A stretch of 64,000 nt of DNA from Stenogyne calaminthoides (Eukaryota; Streptophyta; Magnoliopsida; Lamiales; Lamiaceae). The translations under genes and the position numbers were made by a program. Positions 25,106 to 35,957 of this stretch are shown one piece after another. The stretch spans positions 17,296,691-17,360,690 of the forward strand of contig JBBCBC010000034.1 of the NCBI GenBank assembly GCA_037126765.1, in the 5' to 3' direction. The notes beneath the pieces were generated by a model. It saw only the letters and a list, made by a program, of their open reading frames with translations, was not told where the DNA came from and did not search any database. Numbering within the stretch: position 1 is the stretch's first letter; each line of letters begins with the position of its first letter.

Positions 25106-25484
25106 CAAAAACGAAAGAAGTCAGGAGCGGGCATAGGCAAACCCAATGTTCGAATTCATTCAGAAAAAAAGGGGCAAAAACTGGAAAACAATGAAGCGAA
25201 CGCAAAGCAACAAAGCAAACATCAAGCAACACAAGTATCAACATTCATCCTCAACAAACAGGTTAGAGGAAACAGTTCGGTATGTAATCCATTCGTCCAA
25301 TTGTAAATATGTTCGAACAAAAGACAAGAAATCAAAAGTGTTAAAAGGCGTTGTTCGAACAAAAGAGTGAAGAAGACCAAAAAATTACATAACGCGTGTT
25401 CGACAAAGAAAAAATAAACATCAAGGAACAAAGTCAAAATTGGGGGTAAACGGGAGAGAAACATCGAGCAATTGTGCTCGGCCC

Positions 25485-28483
25485 TCAACAACAACTCGCC
25501 CGGTATGGTGGGTTACCAAAACGCTTCGTCAAATTTGGTGCATTTCTTTCGGGAGGTCCCCTTTGCTCGTCCTGCACCTGATCGGTCCCAAGCTCAGTCT
25601 GAAGATTTTGGCCAGCAACCTCAGCAATATTCATGTCTGAGCCCTCTTCCTCATCTAGAATCGGATCATCAACTTTGATCCGCCCGGGAAAAACGGAGAA
25701 ATCGCCGCAGATCATTTAAATCGACATTGGAAGGTTGCGATCCAGGAGGGTTATCAATCGTCTTCTTTGAAAATTTGGATATGAGAGGAGAAATTTGTTA
25801 TTTGTTGAGTATCGCGAAACGATCGAACGGCATCGGCGAAGGCGCAAATATACGAGAAGTTCGACATAGAGTCGACATACTCATCATCGTGCAGTTTTGA
25901 GTTTTCGAGACCTAAACGAGTATTAGTCTCCTCAGCAATGATGAGCTGTTGGCCGAGTGCGTCCCTCTCACTTTCCATTTTTTCAACACCAGCTCGGAGT
26001 TTACGAAGCTCAACATTCATTTCTTCCTGAGCTCTTCGTATTTTGATTACCTCCTCCCGAGGCCCGATTGATTACCCTCTCTTGTTTGACGAGCATCTTC
26101 TTGAGCCAGGCGAGCATTCTCTTGAAATCGGCGGGCATCCTCCTGAGCCCGATGGGCGCCAGCTTGTGCCGAAACAGATTGCTCCTGAGCCAATCTCAGT
26201 TCATCCTGGACTCTGTTCAGCTCGACCACCTTATCTTCAAAGTTCCTAATCAAAGCCAAATAATTGGCTTGGAGGTTAGCGGATTGAGCATAAGCTTTCT
26301 CAAGAGCGACCATAGATTGGCCCTGAAGCACCAGCCCCAGACGCATATTTTCCAAGGGGGTGGGACCCGTAGTGGACTCCTCCAGATCAGTAGTCCACGC
26401 TCGAACAGGAGTCTGGCAAGCTTTCTGAACATGCTCCGGAACGCCTGGAACTTTGCGAACACTCGGCGAGCAAAAGTAATTCTTCAGGTTGGGCATTAAG
26501 GGCGACAACCTGCTCAACCTACAATATATATATTCGACCAAGTGAATATAGAGATATCGACCAGAAACCAAAGCAGCAACAGAGCGAGCAAAATGTACCT
26601 GCCCACGCGAGCTGGATCCCATCCCAAGAATGATTTATCTTCAGGAGACCGGAGCTCAGGATCTAATCTGAGTCCATGATCGGGGGTCCGGTGGAGGTGG
26701 AGAAGATGTGCCAACTTCCATTTCAACAATCTGCGAAATGGGACCGACAATGAGAGGCGGCTTACGATCGCCTCGACAATAGGGTCCGAGTCGACTGGCG
26801 GCATCGGTGCTTTCGTCACGAGTTTGCTCGTTCGCCCTCGTTCGCTCGGCCCTGCTTTTCGCCCCTGTTCGCCGATCTCCACCCTTGGTCTTTTCGGTGG
26901 TGGAGCTTGTTCGCCAACCCCATGTTCAGCCGAACGGGAGCCCCTTTGTGCTCGACTTGATTCTCCAGGACCGGATGAGGGTCGTTTAGCCTGCTTTCGC
27001 CTCCCTCTACGTTTATTTGAGCCTCTCGCCTCGGCCGAATCAAAACAAGCTCCCGTGGCCTTTTCTCCGAGCCATCTCGGTGTGTTCGGATGTACTCACA
27101 AAGAATGGTCACAATGGGGAAAAGTCAGTAAATAAAATGATTCAATGAGAACCAAAGGATAACAGCGAACAAAAAGGCACAAGACATACAAAAACAAAAG
27201 ACAATCCTTACCAGTAGGATTAACAGCAACAAGATGATGAGGAGGCACGAACAAACCTCCTTTCTTTCTCGATCGTGAGATTTGAGTTATCACAGATCGC
27301 TCGAGCGAGATTCAGATCAATTTGCCAAAAATTTCTTTGAAATAGCCGTCGTTTGTCTGTCTATCAGATTTAAAATTTAGAATCCCCGAAATAAAAAGTG
27401 AGTTAAAATCGGTTCAAATTGAAGAATGAAAGATACAAAATCACTTACTTCGGTACACTCAAGTCGATTGGGGATGTCTAAACGAGCATTTGGTTCGGCT
27501 TCGGAGGGCGGGCTTTTCAATCGCCCTCACGAACGAATTTTTCCTTCCAATCACTAATTTTGTTCGGCACATCTTCGATGATTTTGCACTTAGCATTGGC
27601 TTGCATAAACAACCATCCGTGTTCACCCCTCGGACGAGTCAAGTGCACCAATCGAGCAAGTTCAGCTGCCAAAGGATAATATCTTGGTTTCATTTTACCG
27701 AACAAAGTCAAGAAACTCATAATCATATGCCATCCATTCGGTTTGAATTTGAGTAATGGTAATGTTCCATTCAACAAGCAAACGGGTGATAGCGGGATGA
27801 AAGAGGAAATCGGAGCCGGCTTCCATGGTGTCCAAATTCATCTGCGACACAACCTTCGGGGAGGTTGATCGGCCCATTCATCGGGACCCGGTGCCCGAAA
27901 AAAAAAAACATCCTTGGGGGTTTCATAAATTTTATGCAATTTGGCGAGCATATCTTCATCAATTATGCTCATTATTTTTGCTCGTTGGGTACTCGTTCTC
28001 TACCCTATTCCTATGAGGTTGCTCGGGCAAATCGAAACTATAACGAGCATTATAATCGCTATATGTTGGACTATGAGGGACACCAATAGGTATATCAAGT
28101 TCAAAGCTTTGCTCACCATCTACTCCTATGTTCGATCCGGTTAAATTTACAGCCGCCAAAATTTCCCCCCTCACAACATTGTCATTTCTATCTACATTAA
28201 CATTATCAACAGCCCTAGACCTAATCTGAATTTGGGGCGAAGAATCATAATCAGAATCGTCCGACGGATCATTACGGGCCAAGTCCCTATCCGACTCCGT
28301 TAGGGCTTCATTGGAATCGGAGGAAAGAACGGCAAATGGTTGCCGAAATTGCCAACGAAATCCCGAATTCGAGACATTTGTCTCCGACGTATTTACATTA
28401 CTACGGGGGATTCTACTGATAGGGGAAGGAGAAGAGGAACTAGGATGGTCGGATTGAACAGAGGAGTTCGAGCAAGAGGCCAT
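25485..28483 (-). pseudogene. Antisense accessory ORF of the Gypsy element, broken
   Basis: On the strand opposite to gag-pol, coding-like sequence starts at the ATG at 28481-28483 (MASCSNSSVQSDHPSSSS). It begins with a Ser-rich, acidic N-terminus (to about 27960). A block at 27500-27880 includes QTEWMAYDYEFLDFVR and HGWLFMQANAK, resembling the 'putative gypsy type transposon' domain. Coiled-coil segments follow at 26047-26460 (VVELNRVQDELRLAQEQS) and 25754-26020, then an acidic end (DEEEGSDM, about 25650). Several frameshifts interrupt it. Antisense extra ORFs are described for Retand-type elements; their role is unknown. The domain match is by eye. Confidence 0.65.
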
Positions 28484-28757
28484 AATTACAAAATAGAAGA
28501 AGAATGCAGCGGTTACCTGAATGAATTTCTTCGCCGGAACGATGAGGCCCTCACCGGAAACTTTCGAACGCAGAGACAATTAAAAAACAGAGGAGAAAAG
28601 AGAGAAAGGGATTAAGGCGGAGAAATATGATTTATATAAACATCAGATACGAATTCGAAAATACAGCGCGGAATACGAAGCGATACCAAATATGGCCCAA
28701 TCAGAGTTTAACAGCCGGGCCCCATGTAGAAAACGAAGCGACCCGGCTGGGGGGTAT

Positions 28758-29676
28758 TGTTGTGTTCGATATAATAAATCAGGATTAATCGAACATCAAA
28801 GAGCGACACGTGTAATATTCGAACAAAGTAATCATGCCTGGTGGATAAGTTACTTTTTGTTCGCCAACCGATCAGAATTGCTCGACCAAACCGACTATCG
28901 AACAAACGATCCGCTTACTCAGTCGGGGAAAGAAGGAATCGATAAGCTAAATCGAGAAGGCCATAAGCAAAACTGAGGATTCAAAAGTGCCAAAATACTC
29001 GGAAATCCTGAAGGGTCAGAGTACTCAACACTCAAATATCCCGAAGACCCAAATATCCTGAGGGCTCAGTGTGCTCGAGGAGGACAATCTTCCAGCATAA
29101 AACTGACATGATTAAAGAGGCGAACAAAACATCCAACCGAACAAGAGATTAATTTGGACGATCAAAAGAGCATCCTACAGACAAAGCTAGCACGAAGATC
29201 AATCTAGAAGACGAAAATTTCGAAACATGGCAACACCACCGGGGGGTTCTTGCATGATCTAAAGACTCTCATTCATGCTATACCAACCCAGTTCATGCTT
29301 CTTAGGAGTGCTATAAAGGGAAGAAAAAAGAAGAAGATAAGGGTTCAGAAAAATAGCCTACAAAAATCCCCAGAGAGGAGAGGAACTAAAAAATTCGAGT
29401 GATCATCCACATATGCAAAAACCCTAGCACTCATTTTGCTAACAGAAAAAATTATCTTTATCTGCATCGATTCATCTTCATTAGATGTATCAAGAAATCA
29501 CGATGTGAAGCTCATAATACAATATCACGGCTTGGTATGCCCCAGAGTAGTCATTTCTTCTTTAATGGGTCAACAAATTCATCTTATTTACCGTTTATTT
29601 TACACGTATATGTTTTGTTTGCGAGTTGTTACCAAATTAGCCACATAATATTCATCAACTAAAACGACTCGCGACA
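28758..29676 (+). repeat. 3' LTR of the Gypsy element
   Basis: This 919-bp LTR is preceded by the polypurine tract at about 28744-28755 and followed directly by the GTCTA target duplication. It carries the same TATAAAG-containing zone (near 29311) as the left LTR. Confidence 0.93.
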
Positions 29677-29681
29677 GTCTA

Positions 29682-30156
29682 ATCTGGGGTTAACTAACCA
29701 ATCATTAAAATATAGCATACTAGGAATAGGAAATTTTGCCGAATACCAACTCCATAATCTACCTTTGATCTCCTCCAAAATTTTCTCCACATCAAAGCTC
29801 TTTTGGTTGAAAATCAAACTGTTACTCTCATTCCATATAATCCAAACCACACAAATCCAAAGACAAATAGCAAAGTTCTTCCCCTTTTTTCCATCAAGAA
29901 GTTCCGAATGACAAAGAAAATGTTCCTCATTCCGATTATGTAAAACTATTGTGAATTCAAGCCAATCATAACATGCGTACCAGATTTTGGACGGCTCCTT
30001 GCAGCCGAGGAATAGGTGTGATGCTGTCTCCTGCTCATTGTTGCAAATATCACATTGGGTATTGCTGTTTTGGGGGATAATATTCCTTGACAAGAGGTTC
30101 AATTTGGTTGGCAATCTATCTTGAAGAAGTCTCCATGCCATCGCCGAAGCTTTAAA
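29682..30156 (-). pseudogene. LINE ORF2 fragment, zinc-binding reverse-transcriptase end
   Basis: The minus-strand frame from about 30156 reads KASAMAWRLLQDRLPTKLNL and then CDICNNEQETASHLFLGC. This is the zf-RVT domain (C-x2-C ... H-x4-C pattern) found at the end of plant L1-type ORF2. The frame is open for about 160 codons up to the Gypsy insertion at 29681. It would continue across the Gypsy for only a few codons, to the TAG lying in the 16648-16660 region. It is therefore the very C-terminus, with no RNase H domain following. 5' truncation makes it inactive. Confidence 0.88.
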
Positions 30157-30400
30157 TGGCTTTTAATTACTGAAAAAAGAAAAGGAAAAATAGATTGTGA
30201 TTAAAAATGGCAATAACCTCTAACTTGTTTTTACCTGTTTTTGATTAAAAACAATCTCTTTTTTATTTTATTTTAACGCAATAATTCTTAGCTTATATTA
30301 TTTTAAACACAAATAGAGCTCGAAAGTTTCAACAATGATTTTTTTTTTAAATAACGAGACATTCTCGCAATCTCGTAAATCATAATATTGACTTCATGGT

Positions 30401-32530
30401 TTACAAAATTAATAGAAAATGAGACATATTAAGCAACATAACTCTACATTCCTCAATATAATCTCCACACACCAAATTAAAACTATTAGGAGACTTGATG
30501 ACATCAACCACAACTTTCACATCCCCTTCAAAAATAACTCCTTCGATCCTCATTCTTTTTACCCAAGACAAGGCCTCAAGAAACCTCATAGCTTTATAGA
30601 TTTTCCAGCCATAAGCTCACCGTGGTAGAACCACACCCACGCGGGTCTTCATGGAATCCTGAAAAAATGCTGCATCAACATTTGCTTTCAAAAATCTCAC
30701 AAGAGGCTTATGTCAAACCTTGCAAACTGAGGTATGTATCACCCTCTCAGTACCGTTTCTTGCCATCGAATGTACCGAAATGACATGTCATTCACGTAAT
30801 GGGGATGACGAGGCATGAATAACTTCAATCACCAATTTGCAATGCCCCTCCCATAGCATACAATTTCGTTCTTTTCATATCGTCCATATAATCATCCCAA
30901 CTGCAATTGGGGTATGTATGTCATGTCGCTGAAGCAGATTAAAAATTAGCTTTGGGAAACCTTCGACTTTGTAAATTTTCGTCTCAATAATCTGTGTCAA
31001 CCCAACTTTACTCCAACAATCCCTTGCGAACAAGCAATCAATGAAAATGTGTCAATTTCTCTAATACAAGAACTATACGAGACATAAATTTGGTCGGCCA
31101 CATTTTTCTTCTGATACAAACTCATTTTATTTGGGACGCAATTTCTACAGGCTTTCCAAGGATAATTTTTCACTTTCAGGGAACCCTTAATCCCCAAATG
31201 ACATTTTAATTTCTCTATTTTTCATTACTTAGATCGAAAACAAGTTATGTAGCTAATATATAGCCCGATTTCACCGTGTATCTACACTCTCTTGTGAAGT
31301 GCCAAAATAGACAGACCGATCTTTGACCAGGGATATAGCCCCATTTAGAACCCTTACTGGGTTCAACACATAATTCAACATGTTGGTGGCCCAAAGTCGT
31401 GTAATAGGGCTGTCTCCAAATTGATACTCTGGTGATATTGTGCCTTTAGCAACCGACAAACAAGAGAATCAAAAGAGCTATATTAAATAAGTGTAAATCC
31501 TTAAACAAGTGTATATTAAAAGAGCTATAGTATGAGAGTTGTCATACGATAGGTCGGAATCGCGTGTGCTCCCGCCTTAATGACAACATTCTTTCCCGCT
31601 TTAGATATTTTACGAACCCTCCAACCTTGAAGCTTTTTCCTCGGTCTTTCCTTAATATGGTTTAAAACTCCTCTCTTGTTTTTTCCAACTAAGGATGGTA
31701 AAGCAAAATATCTCCCTGTATTTTTATGAGCTCTGAAAATATCGTTGATCTTATTCTTTTTATCTTCACCCACATTTTTACTAAAAATGATCCTCAACTT
31801 AGCATAATTGATTGATTGATCGGAGACTTTTTCCTAGTCATTTAGCAAGTTGCGAAGAACCATACATTCGGCCTCAGTTGCCTTACAAAATAATAGAGAA
31901 TCGTTTGTAGAGATCTGATGCAAGATGATCAATGTCAATCTGCAAATTTGGTTACCATGGCTCAGTGTCGAGGTGCACACTTAATTAATAGCAGCAGAAA
32001 GGTCTTCAGTCCAGAGGATAAAGAAGTAGGGGGAATAGAGGGTCTCTGTGCCTTAATCCACTACCCCAAATGATCAGACCCACAACTTCTTCATTAACTT
32101 AAATTGAATACCTCACCGATCTCATATACACCATCATCCAAGCTATCCATTTTCCCAAGAAACCATGCTTAATTAAAGAGACTTTTCTCAAGATAACCCA
32201 TGTCTACTCGATCATACGCTTTACTGATATCTATTTTTAGAGCCACCTCTTTTCGTCGTCCTCTTCTTCTATTTTTCACCGTGTGGAAGACCTCAAACGC
32301 CATTAATGCATTATCTTGGATAGTTCTTTCTGAAACGAAAGCCGACTAGGTTTTATCCACAAGGCCTGGTAACACGACCTCCTTCAATCTGTATGATCTT
32401 GTAGGGAACATTGCATTACGAATTTGACTGAAGATCATTGATGGTTTGTGGGCTCTCTATCTTTGGTGTAAGGACTACATTCGTGTTGTTTAATCCCTTT
32501 GGAAACCAAAAAGAGAAAAAAAAACTCTCC
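30401..32530 (-). pseudogene. Second LINE ORF2 remnant (RT, zinc region, RNase H)
   Basis: Minus-strand fragments appear in the normal order of a plant LINE. RT motifs lie at about 32420-32500 (FPKGLNNTNVVLTPK) and 32210-32260 (ALKIDISKAYDRVD-like). The RT thumb is at 31525-31797 (NTGRYFALPSLVGKNKRGV), a zinc-binding block at 30997-31197 (PWKACRNCVPNKM), and an RNase H-like RVT_3 block at about 30690 and 30401-30589 (ANVDAAFF, then EGVIFEGDVKVVVDVI). Frameshifts and stops separate all of them. No target duplication or A-tail was found, so the ends are approximate. It differs from the LINE next door, which ends without an RNase H block. Confidence 0.82.
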
Positions 32531-32894
32531 CTTAAATACCATACATCTATTATAATTTATAAGTAATTTTCTCACAATATTTAAATTTTAACTACTTCGT
32601 AAAAGTAAAAGCAAACACTCATTGAGTCACCTTGTACAACATGACAACATCTTCAAAGGCAAGAGAGACAAACATATCTAAATTTGTTTATGCATTTGCA
32701 TCATTAGTTTGGCTTGTGCGGAAGTGGAAAATGTTAAGACACTACACTATTGGGCCCCGGGAAGAACCTCCATCTCCGCATTGGTTCTCGTGTAAAGAGT
32801 TGGTGATATGTAATTCTTCCTTTTTAGATTGACTTGTTTCTCCTAGAAAGTATATAGGCCCTTTGTTACTAATGAAAACTAATAAATTATAATA
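32531..32894. other. Spacer without recognised features
   Basis: AT-rich sequence between the LINE and MLE1. One 66-codon open frame at 32632-32832 shows no domain and no conserved start context; I do not call it a gene. Confidence 0.5.
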
Positions 32895-33408
32895 CTCCCT
32901 CCGTCCCGAAATTATTGTCCGGTTTACTGTGTGATCGATTTTTAAGAAAAAACGATAAAGTGTAAGAGGTAGAATTGGTAAATCAACTTTATTGTAAAGT
33001 AAACTCACTTTATTAAGGCAACTAATTGTATCTCGACATTAACAAGAATGCAAGACCTTTCATTTAATCGACATGAACAAATTGCCAAACAAAGAAAAAC
33101 ATCATTACATTGCTAAAAACTCAAAATTTTCAGAATTTACAGCACAATTAATTCAGTTCCCTCCTAAAATTCCCTACCATTTCAAAATTCCCACCTAATT
33201 AGTTTAAAATCTACCAGTAAATTTCCACATACCAGTAAAAATCTCCCTCCTATTACATATTTCAAAATGAATTACACCCCATTAAATGCTAACATCACTA
33301 CCATAAATTCTGCAACACTTCAACATTTACAGCAAGACAAAAACTGATACTGCAACATTTAGAGATTCCTGCAACAAAAGAAATTAAATGCATCAGTGTT
33401 AGTTAAAG

Positions 33409-34005
33409 ATGGGTGAAGACAACAAGCATTTAACATGGGAAGAAAAGAACAGGTGTGTGGCACATTTATTAATTGGTGCAGTGGATGGTGAACCTTTACA
33501 TGGCATGCTCAAAGAAGCTGCTGAGCTATTTAGGATTTCTCCTAGAACTGTCACTAGGCTCTGGAAGGCTGCAAAGAAGCAAATGGACCAAGGTAAGTCA
33601 TGTACCTTAGTTTCAAATTCAAAGGGAAAGCAGAAAACCAGACAAAAAATATTGGATGAAAAGAATATACTCAGCATACATTGGACATATAGGTCTACCA
33701 TTAAAGACCTTGCAGAAAACTTGGATATTAACAAAAGCACTGTTGGAAGATGGATTAAAGAAGGCCAAATCAAAGCACATACAAATGCCATTAAGCCACT
33801 TCTTACATATATCAACAAGCTTGCTAGGGTACAATTCAGTTTGAGTCAACTCTATGTTGACAGTGAAGGTAACATCATCAAGTTTCACAGCATGCATAAT
33901 GTAATCCACATAGATGAGAAGTGGTTTTACATCACAAAAACAAGTCACAGATTCTACAAGCTGCCATCAGAAGAACATGCACACAGGGTTTGCAAAAGCA
34001 AGAGG
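33409..34005 (+). pseudogene. Mariner-like transposase N-terminal part (MLE1)
   Basis: From the ATG at 33409 the frame shows two DNA-binding helix-turn-helix regions: residues about 10-60, with LKEAAELFRISPRTVTRLWK, and about 95-125, with DLAENLDINKSTVGRWIKEG. The start of the catalytic domain follows with the first catalytic aspartate in NVIHIDEKWFY (about residue 172). This matches plant Tc1/mariner transposases, which cut and paste DNA at TA sites. The frame is intact up to the Copia C insertion, where it reads into the LTR and stops after about 15 foreign codons. The second and third aspartates are absent. Confidence 0.9.
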
Positions 34006-35841
34006 TGTTGGGGAATAAGTTGCACAGATCTATTCGGGATGAATATTTAAATACAAATTTAATTCTTATAATTATTACTAGCATGAATTAATCCTATATT
34101 AATTCAAATAATAATCCAACAACAAATCATGCATATAATTAATTCACGTAAATCCTACGCATGCGGAATTCTACGAGTTTACGTGAACGTACCTCTTGGG
34201 ACGGCAATGGCTTTGTTTATTAGACACACCAAAAGAACTTCTCAAGTATTCCCTTAATCCTTGCTCGACTATCCGGTGGTAGGACGATTGCGAACAATTA
34301 ACAAAAGGAAAATAAATTATGTTGCACCACCTTTGTGGATTTACTAATTTTTCCAGCACATGGAATTGTACTTGGGAATGAAAGAATCATCCCCTATTTA
34401 TAGAGTATAGGTGGTCGAAATTTTAGGGCAAAATAATGTGGGAAAATCTTTTCTTGATCTCCAAGAAATTTTGAATATATCTCCTATATTCTTTTTCCCA
34501 TAATTATAATATTCCACAAAATCCCACCTCCTCTTTGTTATGGAATATTTTCGAAATATTAGGTCAAGATTCCAAGATTTGGATCTTCTTGAATTTATGA
34601 GATATTCTTGTATTTCAAGAAATACATATCTTTCATAATATCTTTTCAAGAAAATCAAGAAAATCTTTCTTGCCCTTTATATTTCAAGATTTTCGAAAAT
34701 TGCTATATGGATACCCAAGTGGGAGATTTCTTGAATTTAATGAGATAATCTTGTATTCCAAGAATACATATCTTCATTCCATAACAAAATTCAAAGAAAA
34801 TTTTTCTCCCCTTTTAATCCATATTTTTCTAAATATTGAGGAAAAATAAGGCAACAAAATTTATTTTATTTTAAACATCTTTTTCAGTTATTGGACTATA
34901 TGTTGGGTACTTAGGGGGCCTTTAGGAGAATTAAGATTGGACCTTCTAATGGATCTTGAATTATCAATATTGAGCCACAATATTATTCAAGCCCATAAAT
35001 ATTAATTAATCCCACTACATAATTAATATTGCACTATCCATCTTAACCCATATTACAGTCAATATGGCTCCCGATTATTATTTCCCGTGTTTAAGATTAT
35101 CTAGCCCATTAATTAATTCAAGCCACTGAAATAGCTTTCCGTTAATTAATATCTTTTGTCCTTGGTCAACGAACGGTTCAACATTATTATCCATACCGAA
35201 AACTAGTTCCACTTGCAAGATTTGGTATGATAAAGCTTATGAACCTCCCAAGGGGGCAAATCGAACAAGCGTACTTGCACACGATTCTCCATATTAAATC
35301 TTAGCAATCACATGTGACCAATTATATTGCCCAAGATAAAAAGTATTGATTCTCGTTGATTCTCTACCCATGATAAGTCAAAGCAATAGTTACCAACCAC
35401 ACGTGATCCTATTTAAGGAACGAAGATTCAGAAATAACGAACCACTGAGGTCTAATTCTTCCTTGTTCAGTTCTGAAGAATTTGTCCTCATGTAGGTCCT
35501 ATTCAGTGCATCAGTCATGCACTAGTGTAATCTCTTGGTCAAGACAAGTCAATCCGAGTCTTACACTTCAACCTTTCACGATGGATTGTTCATTTCCATC
35601 TAGGTCGTGAATGGTGTACTTTTAGTTACAAGGGACTGCTAATTTAATCTTCTGTGATCTGGTATCACTAAATTAACTACAATGTAACACATACTATTTA
35701 TTGAACAATTATGCAGTAAATATATGTAACATTCAATGATATTTAAAGCATCGGTGATAAACAATTTATTTCAGTAAATAAGTCTGAAATTCAGTTTTGA
35801 TTATACAAAGTAAAAGCATACTTTCCAGTATAATCCCAACA
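34006..35841 (-). repeat. 3' LTR of Copia C
   Basis: This 1836-bp LTR runs from TGTTGGGGAATAAG to ATAATCCCAACA. It is highly similar to 41411-43248 by eye (a few per cent difference) and to the reverse complement of the solo LTR at 1174-3015. The polypurine tract (AAGTGAGAGAT on the minus strand) abuts at 35842-35852. Confidence 0.93.
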
Positions 35842-35957
35842 ATCTCTCACTTATACTCAAAGTCTGCTTTTAAGTATACTACACATGTCTCGTGTAATTC
35901 CTAATTCGTGACATCTAATGTCACCTACACGAACCTAATAATTTCTCCCACTTATAC

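Larger units (their letters stand above)
16669..29676 (+). mobile_element. Tat/Retand-like Ty3/Gypsy retrotransposon, 13.0 kb
   Basis: Both LTRs (16669-17580 and 28758-29676) begin TGTTGTGTTCGATAT and end ACTCGCGACA. The perfect 5-bp target duplication GTCTA flanks the element (16664-16668 and 29677-29681). A primer-site-like TTGGCACTAGAAGGAGGG follows the left LTR, and a G-rich polypurine tract (GGCTGGGGGGTA) precedes the right one. Internally there is decayed gag (about 18100-19640), pol (about 19640-23420), a repeat-containing spacer, and a long antisense coding region (25485-28483). The antisense ORF between pol and the 3' LTR and the pol type match the plant Tat/Retand group by family knowledge. 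Structure is complete but coding is heavily frameshifted. Confidence 0.92.
16564..30156 (-). mobile_element. 5'-truncated L1-type LINE, split by a Gypsy element
   Basis: The 15-bp target duplication TGGCTTTTAATTACT occurs at 16549-16563 and 30157-30171. On the minus strand the element starts truncated within ORF2 at 30156. It runs through the zinc-binding region, is interrupted by the Gypsy at 16669-29676, and ends with its stop codon, a short 3' UTR and an A-tail (T-run at 16563-16572). Without the Gypsy it is only about 0.6 kb. Truncation at the 5' end, an A-tail and a target duplication of this length are the signs of target-primed reverse transcription. Confidence 0.9.
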
